Positions 59,101-64,000 of a stretch of DNA of 64,000 nt are shown here, piece after piece; position 1 is the first letter of the stretch, and the number at the start of each line of letters is the position of its first letter. The notes below the pieces were generated by a model that was not told where the DNA came from, made no database searches, and saw only the letters and a list, made by a program, of their open reading frames with translations. The stretch is taken from assembly GCA_032433765.1 (NCBI GenBank), contig JAVIAB010000159.1, positions 59,567,043-59,631,042 of the forward strand, read 5' to 3'. The position numbers and the translations under genes were made by a program. Origin of the DNA: Megaustenia siamemsis. Taxonomy: Eukaryota; Mollusca; Gastropoda; Stylommatophora; Ariophantidae.

Positions 59101-61446
59101 GGCCTCTTTTAGTCTCTCCAGAATGATTCTGCTTAATATTTTTCCTGGCACTGATAATAGCATAATTCCCCTATAATTTGTGCACTACTGTAAACATTTT
59201 TGGTAGTTTTGATCATCAGCATACCCTAGATTATTTATAGAGGCGATATATAAGTGAATCATTTCACAGTTGCATTCTGTCAATAAAAAAAATAAAGGTT
59301 GCTTTTTTGGCACACACATGTACTTTCTAAAATGTTTCTTTACATTATAATCTTTTGGCTCAAACAAATATAAGTTTGTTAACTCATCCCAATTCAGATC
59401 AAATGTATGCTTTACTTTCTTATAGCCATTACCATCATCATCCTCCTTCTTCAGCTGACTGATGAGAAACTTGATTGGATCATCAGGCCTCACGATGACC
59501 AGTAGCTCAATCAGTCTCTATCAAATATAAATAAGTAAAACAAATGTTTGAATGACATAAGTACAGGAACATGTATTAGACAGTCTATCTATTGACCTTT
59601 TGAGCCGTAGCTGGCCCATAGGGCATAGACCCAGATACTCTTTCTCTTATTTACATTTTTTTAGCAGCTTTCAATCCTTGTTCTGTGCAAGCAACTCTAT
59701 CTCATTGAGGGAGCCGATTCCTGCTGCTCTTGCCTCTCTGATTAATGTTCTTCTCAGTATCTCACTGGGTCGGCCTCACTTCCCCTTACCTGTTGTTTCC
59801 CACATGAGGGATTGCTTTGTTATTCGGTTATTATCTCTCCTCATCACATGTCCAACAAATGACCATCATCTTTTCTTGATTACTAAAGATATTAGTGGTT
59901 GATTGGCGATTTCTCTAATTTCCTCATTTGTTTTGAATTCGTTCCATGCTATACCAAGTATTTTCCTTAGACATTTATTTTTGAATGCGTTCAACTTTGT
60001 TTCTATATCTCTTGTTGTTTTCCAGCTTTCACCCGCATATGTAAGGCTTGATAGTACATTTGATTTGAATAGTCTAAGTTTTGTGTTTGTGCTAGTGAGT
60101 TTTATTTCCACAAATTTTCAAGTCTTCTGAAAGACATTGCTGCTTTAGCTATTCTGATTCTAATTTCTTTGTTTGTATCCCCTTCCCAATCAATGCGACT
60201 TCCAAGATAGATAAAGTGATCGATCTCTTCCACTGGTTTGTTTTCCATGTATATTTTGTCATCTGTTGGAATTAAGCTTTTCATGACTTTAGTTTTTTCA
60301 TGACTGATCTCAAGCCCAATTTTTCTGGCTATTGATGATAGTTCATTTAATTATACAATGGCAGCAATTAAATTCTAACATTTTTTTTTACAAGGAGAGA
60401 ACCTGACAGTCCATCGCCTGTGTGCGACAAAGAAAGGCATAAAAATACAAAGGAGCAGTGAAGCTAATTGTAAGGAGAAATGAAAAAAAATGTATGTATA
60501 GAAATAATATATAGAAATAATATATAGAAATAATATATATAGAAATAATATATAGAAATAATATATAGAAATAATATATATAGAAATAATATATAGAAAT
60601 AATATATAGAAGAAAATAAAGAAAAAACAGTAAGTTAAAGCTTCACGTAACAAGGGGACAACACATACCAGAACGATGTTTCGGCTCAATAGGCCTTCAT
60701 AGGGAGGAAACATACAACTCACATACAAATATGTATTTAAAATAGAAAATAATACAAATATATAATGATTTTGAACTAGAAGAGAAAATAAAAGGAAAAA
60801 AAAAAGTTTTCACTGTATAAAGAATTTATTTTCTAAGACCCTATTAAAGACTAATATTCTACATCTGCCACAATAATGTGACATCTACCGCAGGAGACAT
60901 GAGTGAATCATTAATTAATTTAGTAAATAACATCACTGAAAGCAGAAAGTTGATCTAGAGTCTAGAGCTTACAGCTACAGTCAATAGTACCATATTGGTA
61001 TAACTGTATTATTTATACAGTACTGAGTACAGTCAGTGAGTGAGTAGTTAGCTGTTATAACTGTTATTGTTAGTTAGCCACATATAATCACATAGAACTT
61101 TTGTTACGTTACCCTGAATAAGTTACTGGACTTGTGAGTGATATTGTTACTAGTGTAAGTGTTACTGTTGTTTTAATCTTAGTGTATGTTTCATTTGTTG
61201 CATCAATTTGCAAACAGCAATGCAATTTCAACTCTTCACAGTCTCAGTCTTTCTTAGTCTTCAGTTGAGTAACAAGTTAGACAAATTAAAAGAAAAGTCT
61301 CCGAGGCAAGGAAAAGGACGACAGACGTCTGAAACTGACGATTCTGTACAATGAGAATTTACCTTGTACATGTCAAATATACCGTGCTTTTCAGCATAAG
61401 TGGCGAACTCTGGCGGGATTCGAAGTGGTCGTTTTGTTTGGTCCAT
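33586..61446 (-). CDS. AK8: Adenylate kinase 8 (11 exons, 479 residues)
   Basis: Nucleoside monophosphate kinase of cilia and flagella with two fused adenylate kinase domains. Coding exons (minus-strand order): 61363-61446, 59433-59517, 56205-56368, 51970-52120, 50842-50913, 44136-44336, 42148-42279, 40852-40941, 39005-39146, 35312-35429, 33586-33786. They sum to 1,440 bases; every junction keeps phase and every intron is GT-AG. The start [13 protein letters not shown] aligns without gaps to the AK8 N-terminus as I recall it. P-loops are GPPASGKHS (64-72) and GPTGSGKGV (275-283). The substrate-lid segments [13 protein letters not shown] (135-147) and [13 protein letters not shown] (349-361) are present in both domains, as are YHTTFDYP and [11 protein letters not shown]. 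The end is KPLPKNFK. Introns of 1.1-6.5 kb are full of LINEs, SINEs and minisatellites. No frameshift or stop. Gene identity is very secure; ciliary role is from the family. Confidence 0.96.
33967..34190 (+). mobile_element. tRNA-derived SINE S4 (AK8 intron 10)
   Basis: tRNA-like head (gcgtggccgtgcggctaaaa, then ggtgttcaaagcccacggta as a degenerate B box) followed by a 130-bp body. Only one copy seen. Confidence 0.6.
34195..34375 (+). mobile_element. Family D LINE 3' end with (GATA)n
   Basis: gcttgaacagaactgagaca through gggtcaatagatagatagat, matching the end of 53.19-54.04 kb. Confidence 0.75.
34376..35165 (+). mobile_element. Family F LINE, 3' 790 bp (AK8 intron 10)
   Basis: Encodes reverse-transcriptase pieces: [12 protein letters not shown] (a degenerate F/YxDD box), then AETWTL and [14 protein letters not shown]. 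Frameshifted; internal stop codons. Confidence 0.85.
35312..35429 (-). CDS. AK8: AK8 exon 10 (residues 374-413)
   Basis: Acceptor GCTTTCTAG, donor CAGCAG|GTGAGG. Encodes [39 protein letters not shown]. Confidence 0.95.
35484..35948 (-). mobile_element. Family A LINE 3' fragment (AK8 intron 9)
   Basis: (ATC)n, the terminus caagtaccgggcctgctggc, and minus-strand coding for [19 protein letters not shown] and [13 protein letters not shown]. Confidence 0.85.
35950..36510 (-). mobile_element. Family G LINE 3' end, split by a SINE
   Basis: Minus-strand coding for [20 protein letters not shown], the zinc-finger-like C-terminus common in LINEs, then the terminus at 35950-35987. The element is interrupted by the S1 SINE at 36000-36259. 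An intact arrangement is at 55.86-56.16 kb (+). Confidence 0.75.
36000..36259 (-). mobile_element. tRNA-derived SINE S1, copy 2, with 12-bp target-site duplication
   Basis: Minus strand GGAGCCGCGATAGCTCAGTG with B box GGGTTCGATCCC. The core TGGGTACCGGATTTTTTTCT is present, and it ends in (CTTTTA)-type repeats. Exact flanking duplicates ggtttagtggag at 35988-35999 and 36260-36271. Confidence 0.9.
36535..37640 (-). mobile_element. Family C LINE, 1.1 kb of ORF2 and 3' end
   Basis: The most complete family C copy. Catalytic box [11 protein letters not shown], the thumb-region [11 protein letters not shown] and a C-terminal [20 protein letters not shown] are readable in shifted frames. It reaches the usual end (ttcagcgtcgaggggagata). 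Confidence 0.88.
37908..38155 (+). mobile_element. tRNA-derived SINE S1, copy 3
   Basis: Best-preserved S1 head: ggagccgcgatggctcagtg (A box TGGCTCAGTGG) and GGGTTCGATCCC (B box). Body as in the other copies. 37640-37907 before it holds nothing recognisable. Confidence 0.88.
38268..38440 (+). mobile_element. Penelope-like element fragment, hammerhead-like motif
   Basis: Contains CTGAAGA ... ACTGAAACGTC, resembling the CUGANGA and GAAAC core strands of the hammerhead found in Penelope-like elements. The next 40 bases resemble those following the related motif at 60.67 kb (minus). Confidence 0.4.
38443..38855 (-). mobile_element. Family A LINE 3' fragment
   Basis: Minus-strand coding for [22 protein letters not shown] residues and SSFFGHVM; terminus and (ATC)n at 38445-38460. 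Confidence 0.83.
39005..39146 (-). CDS. AK8: AK8 exon 9 (residues 327-373)
   Basis: Acceptor AACTCTAG, donor AAATAG|GTTAGT. Encodes [20 protein letters not shown], then [18 protein letters not shown]. Confidence 0.94.
39195..39775 (+). mobile_element. Family B LINE 3' fragment (AK8 intron 8)
   Basis: Follows family B from the thumb region (tgggcacaataataacatca) to the end atggcacatgatgatgatga. Several frameshifts. A second shorter family B piece follows at 39840-39963. Confidence 0.8.
39965..40805 (-). mobile_element. Family A LINE 3' fragment, 840 bp
   Basis: Minus-strand coding for [20 protein letters not shown] and then [20 protein letters not shown] in one frame of 139 residues, down to the terminus. 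Confidence 0.88.
40852..40941 (-). CDS. AK8: AK8 exon 8 (residues 297-326)
   Basis: Acceptor CCTGTTTCAG, donor ACACAA|GTGAGT. Encodes [29 protein letters not shown]. Confidence 0.92.
41058..41510 (-). mobile_element. Family F LINE 3' fragment (AK8 intron 7)
   Basis: Terminus cgagtgccgtctccgcaacg, then minus-strand coding for [17 protein letters not shown] and [14 protein letters not shown]. Confidence 0.85.
41655..42147 (-). repeat. 31-bp minisatellite built from the AK8 exon 7 splice donor
   Basis: About 15 units. On the transcript strand a unit is ATCTTGTTAAAG|GTAAGATG then TGATAGTTGGT. ATCTTGTTAAAG equals the last 12 bases of exon 7 (AATCTTGTTAAAG) and GTAAGATG is its real donor. The array starts at the exon edge. 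Eight units including the authentic site keep GGTAAGATG; others have GGTAAAATG, GGTATGATG or a destroyed GATAAG. A 155-bp block (five units) is duplicated inside. Confidence 0.95.
42148..42279 (-). CDS. AK8: AK8 exon 7 (residues 253-296, second P-loop)
   Basis: Acceptor TTGTTGCAG (the nearer TCTAG would break the frame), donor GTTAAAG|GTAAGA. Encodes [20 protein letters not shown]. The donor and the last dozen exon bases are the unit of the array that follows. Confidence 0.95.
42340..42915 (+). mobile_element. Family A LINE 3' fragment (AK8 intron 6)
   Basis: Starts near tgggaacaatgttaacctca, passes [22 protein letters not shown] coding and ends ggttcttcatgatgatga. Plus strand, opposite to AK8. 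Confidence 0.83.
42985..43135 (-). mobile_element. Family A LINE internal fragment
   Basis: tttcttcctaatattggaaa through ctccagtgattttctt, equivalent to 35.72-35.87 kb. Both ends are truncated. 43140-43620 after it holds nothing recognisable. Confidence 0.7.
43622..44062 (-). mobile_element. Family C LINE 3' fragment
   Basis: (TTC)n at the left, then tttcagcatcgaggggagat and sequence matching 36.55-36.97 kb. Confidence 0.82.
44136..44336 (-). CDS. AK8: AK8 exon 6 (residues 186-252)
   Basis: Acceptor TTTTCATAG, donor TCTCAAG|GTCTGT. Encodes [20 protein letters not shown] through [13 protein letters not shown]. Confidence 0.95.
44505..44690 (+). mobile_element. tRNA-derived SINE S3, copy 1
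   Basis: gccaaggagtacggtttgat cctgctgcag matches the head end of the SINEs at 62.07 (-) and 62.86 (+) kb; B box GGTTTGATCCT. A diverged T-rich body follows. Confidence 0.6.
44820..50745 (-). repeat. Giant 34-bp minisatellite in AK8 intron 5
   Basis: About 170 copies of ccccaacaacctccagttat aagatgaagaattg (plus strand), 5.9 kb in all. Variants: tataagatg or tatgggatg, and gatttg, gaattg, gaactg or gagtttg. The left edge (44.8-45.0 kb) is strongly diverged, while 48.6-50.0 kb is nearly uniform. On the AK8 transcript strand it is G-rich (GGAGGTTGTTGGGG or GGGGGTTGTTGGGG per unit). Open frames inside are translations of the repeat. Confidence 0.97.
50842..50913 (-). CDS. AK8: AK8 exon 5 (residues 162-185)
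   Basis: Acceptor CATTCAAG, donor ACTGGAG|GTAGGT. Encodes [23 protein letters not shown]. Only about 100 bases separate its donor from the 5.9-kb array of intron 5. Confidence 0.93.
50950..51090 (+). repeat. Short ~30-bp tandem repeat
   Basis: Four to five diverged copies of atgtggataaatatgaatga plus a few bases, in AK8 intron 4. Confidence 0.7.
51093..51425 (+). mobile_element. tRNA-derived SINE S5
   Basis: tRNA-like head (gccatgttggctaagtggtt, A box) and, further on, gttcaaatcccggctgcacc a, a B box followed by an acceptor-like end with CCA. The body has no other full copy; a related stretch is at 30795-30850. Confidence 0.55.
51527..51885 (+). repeat. Pentanucleotide satellite (AACTA)n
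   Basis: aactaaactaaactaaacta, drifting into aaactaaaactaaacctaaa. Located in AK8 intron 4 about 85 bases from exon 4. Confidence 0.95.
51970..52120 (-). CDS. AK8: AK8 exon 4 (residues 112-161)
   Basis: Acceptor CTGCTTCCAG, donor CTGCA|GTAAGT. Encodes [20 protein letters not shown] then [20 protein letters not shown]. Confidence 0.95.
52168..52805 (+). mobile_element. Family B LINE, 640 bp (AK8 intron 3)
   Basis: Best family B copy: one 160-residue frame with [40 protein letters not shown] and [20 protein letters not shown], ending ANRYGT and gatgatgatgag. Opposite strand to AK8. Confidence 0.9.
52830..53188 (+). mobile_element. Family C LINE 3' fragment
   Basis: 110-residue frame: [57 protein letters not shown]. 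It ends ggcaatagaggaaggataga with (GAA)n. Confidence 0.88.
53189..54045 (+). mobile_element. Family D LINE, 850 bp, (GATA)n tail
   Basis: Encodes [40 protein letters not shown], then [20 protein letters not shown] and [20 protein letters not shown]. The end is ctcgaaaggtcaatagatag. One stop where the next D copy reads on. Confidence 0.88.
54180..55022 (-). mobile_element. Family A LINE, 840 bp
   Basis: Minus-strand coding for [20 protein letters not shown] (catalytic YADD box) down to the terminus at gtaccatgcctgctgccata. Frameshifted. Confidence 0.87.
55023..55860 (-). mobile_element. Family B LINE with upstream RT remnant
   Basis: (ATC)n, terminus gtgccataccggctggcata, and minus-strand coding for [20 protein letters not shown] and [11 protein letters not shown]. 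55620-55860 continues with [22 protein letters not shown] RT residues, possibly from another LINE. Confidence 0.8.
55862..56160 (+). mobile_element. Family G LINE 3' end with (AT)n tail
   Basis: Encodes [21 protein letters not shown]-type zinc-finger C-terminus, then agacaagacgaaaagggcca and (TA)n. Intact version of the split copy at 36 kb. Confidence 0.75.
56205..56368 (-). CDS. AK8: AK8 exon 3 (residues 57-111, first P-loop)
   Basis: Acceptor TTTGTACAG, donor AGCACT|GTAAGT. Encodes [19 protein letters not shown]. The P-loop reads GKHS where adenylate kinases usually have GKGT/GKTT. Confidence 0.95.
56395..56745 (-). repeat. 34-bp minisatellite near the exon 3 acceptor of AK8
   Basis: About ten copies of aatgtttatatcataaatca ctgagtgtgttaaa. 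A detached part-unit (attcactgagtgtgtta) at 56970-56990 shows that a LINE inserted in the array. It starts 27 bases from exon 3. Confidence 0.93.
56746..56968 (-). mobile_element. Family C LINE 3' end inserted in the minisatellite
   Basis: ttcttcttattttttc, then tttcagcatcagtgggagat and sequence matching 36.55-36.78 kb. Array units lie on both sides. Confidence 0.8.
57100..57888 (-). mobile_element. Family A LINE, 790 bp (AK8 intron 2)
   Basis: Minus-strand frame: [52 protein letters not shown], down to the terminus at ggtctgctggcgtaggtgtt. Confidence 0.87.
57889..59190 (-). mobile_element. Family E LINE, 1.3 kb of RT and 3' end, no minisatellites
   Basis: Reference copy for the arrays at 1-4.5 kb. 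The minus strand encodes [20 protein letters not shown] (RT finger/palm), then [11 protein letters not shown] (catalytic box, T for the usual A), [14 protein letters not shown], and [16 protein letters not shown] near the C-terminus. The 44-bp and 38-bp parent segments are single here. One frameshift separates the two long frames. Confidence 0.9.
59433..59517 (-). CDS. AK8: AK8 exon 2 (residues 29-56)
   Basis: Acceptor TTTGATAG, donor GATG|GTAATG. Encodes [20 protein letters not shown] and then the acidic KKEDDD before the P-loop. Confidence 0.92.
59582..60355 (-). mobile_element. Family D LINE, 770 bp (AK8 intron 1)
   Basis: (CTAT) tail, tgaccttttgagccgtagct; minus-strand coding for [20 protein letters not shown] and [20 protein letters not shown]. 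Confidence 0.88.
60488..60612 (+). repeat. AT-rich short tandem repeat
   Basis: About nine copies of agaaataatatat with small length changes. Confidence 0.9.
60640..60735 (-). mobile_element. Penelope-like element fragment, hammerhead-like motif
   Basis: The minus strand reads CTATGAAGGCCTATTGAGCC GAAACATCGTTC. GGC and GCC can pair as a short stem II before GAAAC, but the CUGANGA strand is damaged (CUAUGA). The following bases resemble those after the motif at 38.27 kb. 60736-61362 after it holds nothing recognisable. Confidence 0.4.
61363..61446 (-). CDS. AK8: AK8 exon 1 (residues 1-28)
   Basis: Starts at ATG 61446-61444 in the context ATCATCATGGAC; the frame is open upstream but without another ATG. 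Ends MYK at TACAAG|GTAAAT. Confidence 0.93.
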
Positions 61447-61504
61447 GATGATAAGTCTGCTCACTCCAATTATCTAACTTCAGCCTCAGACATTTGTTTA
61501 GCTT

Positions 61505-61519
61505 GGTTGCTAGGACGCC
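61505..61519 (-). promoter_or_regulatory. X-box-like (RFX) motif upstream of AK8
   Basis: The minus strand reads GGCGTCCTAGCAACC about 60 bases before the AK8 start codon. AGCAAC is a good RFX half-site; the other half is imperfect. A CCAAT box (AGCCAATGAG) lies 30-40 bases further upstream. Ciliary genes are commonly driven by RFX through X-boxes near the start. Confidence 0.45.
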
Positions 61520-61601
61520 ATGACACCCATGACAAGCACTCTCATTGGCTGAAGGTAAATTGATTGTTCATCCGGCTCCGTACATATATTTATGTAGACA
61601 A

Positions 61602-61603
<2 letters not shown>

Positions 61604-61652
<49 letters not shown>
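61604..61652 (+). repeat. (TC)n microsatellite, tail of the family H LINE
   Basis: On the minus strand this is (AG)n directly after the family H terminus (GATCGCAGAGAG), as at 24.71 kb. Confidence 0.9.
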
Positions 61653-61653
<1 letters not shown>

Positions 61654-62040
61654 GCGATCAAGACTCAATCAGAGTAGGATTCCAGACTCTCTCATGAAGT
61701 CAGCTGTCTGTTTAAGCGAATAGATTGCCCCATATAGTTTCTCTTCCAGGGAGGTGGGTGTGGACCACATTGCTCTTCTCAAAACTGTGTACTGGGGGCA
61801 ATCCTGTAGAATATGTTTTGTAGTCATATTGTCCAGTGTACAGTGGCATAGGCTAGTTGTACCTATTTTGAATTTGGAGAACATGTGATTTCTCATTCTA
61901 TTGTGGCCAGTGCGTAGGCGAAGTATGATGATTTGATCCCTCCTTGATAGTTGGTGTTATCCGTCATTCTCGTTATGTTTTGGGTGTTCTTGTTTCCATT
62001 TTTCATGGAACCTACCTTTGAGGATGAATTTATAGACAAA
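61653..62040 (-). mobile_element. Family H LINE C-terminus (RNase H-type)
   Basis: Minus-strand frame: LRTGHNRMRNHMFSKFKIG, then CHCTLDNMTTKHILQDCPQY and a conserved tail ADFMRESGILL. The Cys/His zinc-like motif C-x-C-x8-H-x4-C after RNase H is typical of Jockey/I-type LINEs. Confidence 0.8.
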
Positions 62041-62067
62041 TATTATAAATGGGGAACTTCCGAGGCG

Positions 62068-62255
62068 ATAAATTAGCGAATCATGTCAGAGGAAGTGGTA
62101 TTTTTAAAGCACTCGGGAAAAAATCACAAATAATCAATAACAGAAAGAAAACAAAGAACAATATATGACCCGAAGCCGGATTGAACCCGTACACCTTCGC
62201 ACAGCGCCTTGCCACGAGAAGCTAAACGCGGCCAACTCAGCTAACTAAAAAAGAA
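62068..62255 (-). mobile_element. tRNA-derived SINE S3, copy 2
   Basis: Minus strand: GTTGGCCGCGTTTAGCTTCT C, GGGTTCAATCCGG as B box. Facing copy 3 at 62857. Confidence 0.7.
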
Positions 62256-62267
62256 TAGCTTTCACTT

Positions 62268-62625
62268 CTCTTCTTCTTCTTCTTTGCTTCCTCATCTGCC
62301 TTTCAGCGTCGAGGGGAGATATAATTTGCGGTCTTTTGCTCTTCTGTTCGCCTCTGTTGCTGTTATGTTTCCTAGTGCTTATAATATTCCATCGATCCAT
62401 CTTTTACGTGGTCGACCCTTGGGTCTGGTGTTCTCACAACGTTTGTTGAAGGCTCGTTGTGTTGTGTTTTGTTCTTTCTGCCTTGTCACGCAGCCAAACC
62501 ATTTTATCTGTTGTTTCCTTATATATTCTATGCCGGGGGCTATTCCTAGTTTTTATCTCAGTTCTTCATTTCTGATCTTATCTCTCAGACTGTTTCCTGT
62601 CATTCGTCTAATGTGACATTTGTCT
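62268..62625 (-). mobile_element. Family C LINE 3' fragment
   Basis: (TTC)n, then tttcagcgtcgaggggagat and sequence matching 36.57-36.89 kb. 62626-62856 after it shows nothing recognisable. Confidence 0.83.
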
Positions 62626-62856
62626 GCTTTCACTATTATTATGTGTATCAAGTATAAACCACTGGAAACTACTATTCGTTCTGCTTCGTCATATTACTGT
62701 TTATCTGAAATGCATCCTTACCCTATGCGGGAGATAATTGCCTTCATAGGAAAATACAGATACACAATTTATTCCCGAGTTGTGATCGAAAACCTACGCT
62801 ACAGTCATTAGAACACCTGCGCGAAAGACATTGCCAATGTCAGATGTAGTGTTTTG

Positions 62857-63048
62857 ATAGTTGAGTTGGCCGTGTTCCCTAGCGTTTGCTTTCTCGTGGC
62901 AAGGCGCTGTGCCATGGAGTACGGGTTCGATCCTACTTCAGTCTATTTTTTTTTGTGTGTTTTTTCCCCCTGTTGCTGATTATTTAAATTTTTTTTCTAG
63001 TGCTGTAAACATACCTCCTCCGCTGACATGATTCGCTTACAGTTATGC
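62857..63048 (+). mobile_element. tRNA-derived SINE S3, copy 3
   Basis: gagttggccgtgttccctag, B box GGGTTCGATCCT, T-rich body ending near ctgacatgattcgctta. Confidence 0.7.
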
Positions 63049-63051
63049 ATA

Positions 63052-63253
63052 TTGTTCACTGGTCTGTGAATGTATAGTTCACTGGTCTGTGAATGTATAG
63101 TTCACTGGTCTATGAATGTATAGTTCACTGGTCTGTGAATGTATAGTTCACTGGTCTGTGAATGTATAGTTCACTGGTCTGTGAATGTATAGTTCACTGG
63201 TCTGTGAATGTATAGTTCACTGGTCTGTGAATGTATAGTTCACTGGTCTGCAG
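63052..63253 (+). repeat. 23-bp minisatellite
   Basis: Nine near-perfect copies of gtatagttcactggtctgtg aat. Confidence 0.96.
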
Positions 63254-63304
63254 CATCTGTATACTTTTCGAATCCAGCGAATTATGGACAACTTATGCAA
63301 AGTA

Positions 63305-63668
63305 AACATCATCATCGAGTGCCGTCTCCGCAACGAAGGTTGGCTACCATGGAGCGCCATTCTGCTCTGTCTCTTGCTTTGATGGTGTAGGTTATCATAG
63401 GCTGATTTGTCCATCTTTTGATGTTACTCGTCTATGTTAGTCTTGGTCTGCCTCTGCCTCTTTTACCTTGTATTTTCCCTCAAGGATTACTTTTATTAGG
63501 CTATTGTGTCTTTTAACATGGCCCAAAAATAGGATGTGTCTTGTTTGAATTGTGTTTAGTAGTTCTCTTTTCATTTTTAGTTGTTTTAAGAATTCATCGT
63601 TTGTTTTATTTTCCTTCCATCCAATTCTACATATTCTTCTATATATCCACATTTCAAATACTTCAATT
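63305..63668 (-). mobile_element. Family F LINE 3' fragment
   Basis: (ATC)n, terminus cgagtgccgtctccgcaacg; minus-strand coding for [15 protein letters not shown] and [18 protein letters not shown]. Confidence 0.85.
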
Positions 63669-63978
63669 GCAAAGTAATAGAGAATGCTAAATGCATTCTA
63701 CGTGCTATGTCGGGCCGTATTCTTGATATTACCAGAAAGGACAAAGTGACAAACGTGGATGTTCTCAATCGCACTGGCCACACGAACGCTGCTCAAACTA
63801 AATATGTTACACTGGCTTGGTCACGTACACCGTAAGAAAGATGGCCGCACCCCAACAGATATACTCCATGGACAACTAGCGGATGGTAAAACGACCCAGG
63901 AGCATTTGAAGCTTCGATTTAACGTGACATGAGGACTCTGAACATAAACACTGCAGCATGGGAAGAAGTAGTTGCAGT
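63669..63978 (+). mobile_element. LINE 3' fragment of another family, (ATCT)n tail
   Basis: Shifted plus-strand reading: RILDITRKDKVTNVDVLNRT, MLHWLGHVHR, then RTPTDILHGQLADGK. This is a typical LINE C-terminus. (ATCT)n begins at 63979 and runs off the window. Confidence 0.75.
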
Positions 63979-64000
63979 CCGCAATCTATCTATCTATCTA

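Overview
The window is animal nuclear DNA, most likely from a gastropod mollusc (pulmonate-snail type). The evidence is a spliced adenylate kinase 8 gene with GT-AG introns, a large GRL101-like leucine-rich-repeat GPCR of the kind expanded in snails, many decayed non-LTR retrotransposons (LINEs), tRNA-derived SINEs, and an extreme load of tandem repeats. Nothing looks bacterial. The species call is inference; no search was possible.

Genes. (1) 25776-29523 (+): one exon-like block encoding a vWA-like region, C-type lectin domain, LDL-receptor class A repeats, leucine-rich repeats and a seven-helix GPCR domain. It is broken by five single-base frameshifts, all in the same direction, with no other interruption. 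(2) 33586-61446 (-): adenylate kinase 8 (AK8). I assembled eleven exons by hand with consistent phases; they give an intact 479-residue protein, the length I recall for human AK8. The introns hold most of the right half of the window and are almost entirely LINEs, SINEs and minisatellites.

Layout. 1-4.5 kb: one LINE copy (family E) whose own coding sequence has expanded into two separate minisatellites (44 bp and 38 bp units). 4.5-11.4 kb: LINE ends, a 25-bp array and SINEs. 11.46-14.46 kb: a 62-70 bp array whose unit includes the 3' end of an adjoining LINE. 15.4-22.0 kb: a satellite complex with a 32-bp array, a ~1,068-bp higher-order repeat in nearly four copies, and a tetranucleotide tract. 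22-25.7 kb: SINEs, two short-unit arrays and a pogo/Tigger-like MITE. 25.8-29.6 kb: GPCR. 29.6-33.5 kb: LINE ends and a 43-bp array. 33.6-61.4 kb: AK8. 61.5-64 kb: LINE and SINE pieces with a 23-bp array.

Main observations. Several minisatellites can be traced to their source because the unrepeated parent sequence is also in the window: LINE coding DNA (two arrays in one copy), a LINE 3' terminus plus flank, and the exon 7/intron 7 boundary of AK8. In the last case the array repeats the real 5' splice site about 15 times directly downstream of the exon. The LINE families carry different simple-sequence 3' tails ((GAT)n, (GATA)n, (AG)n, (GAA)n), which explains most microsatellites here.
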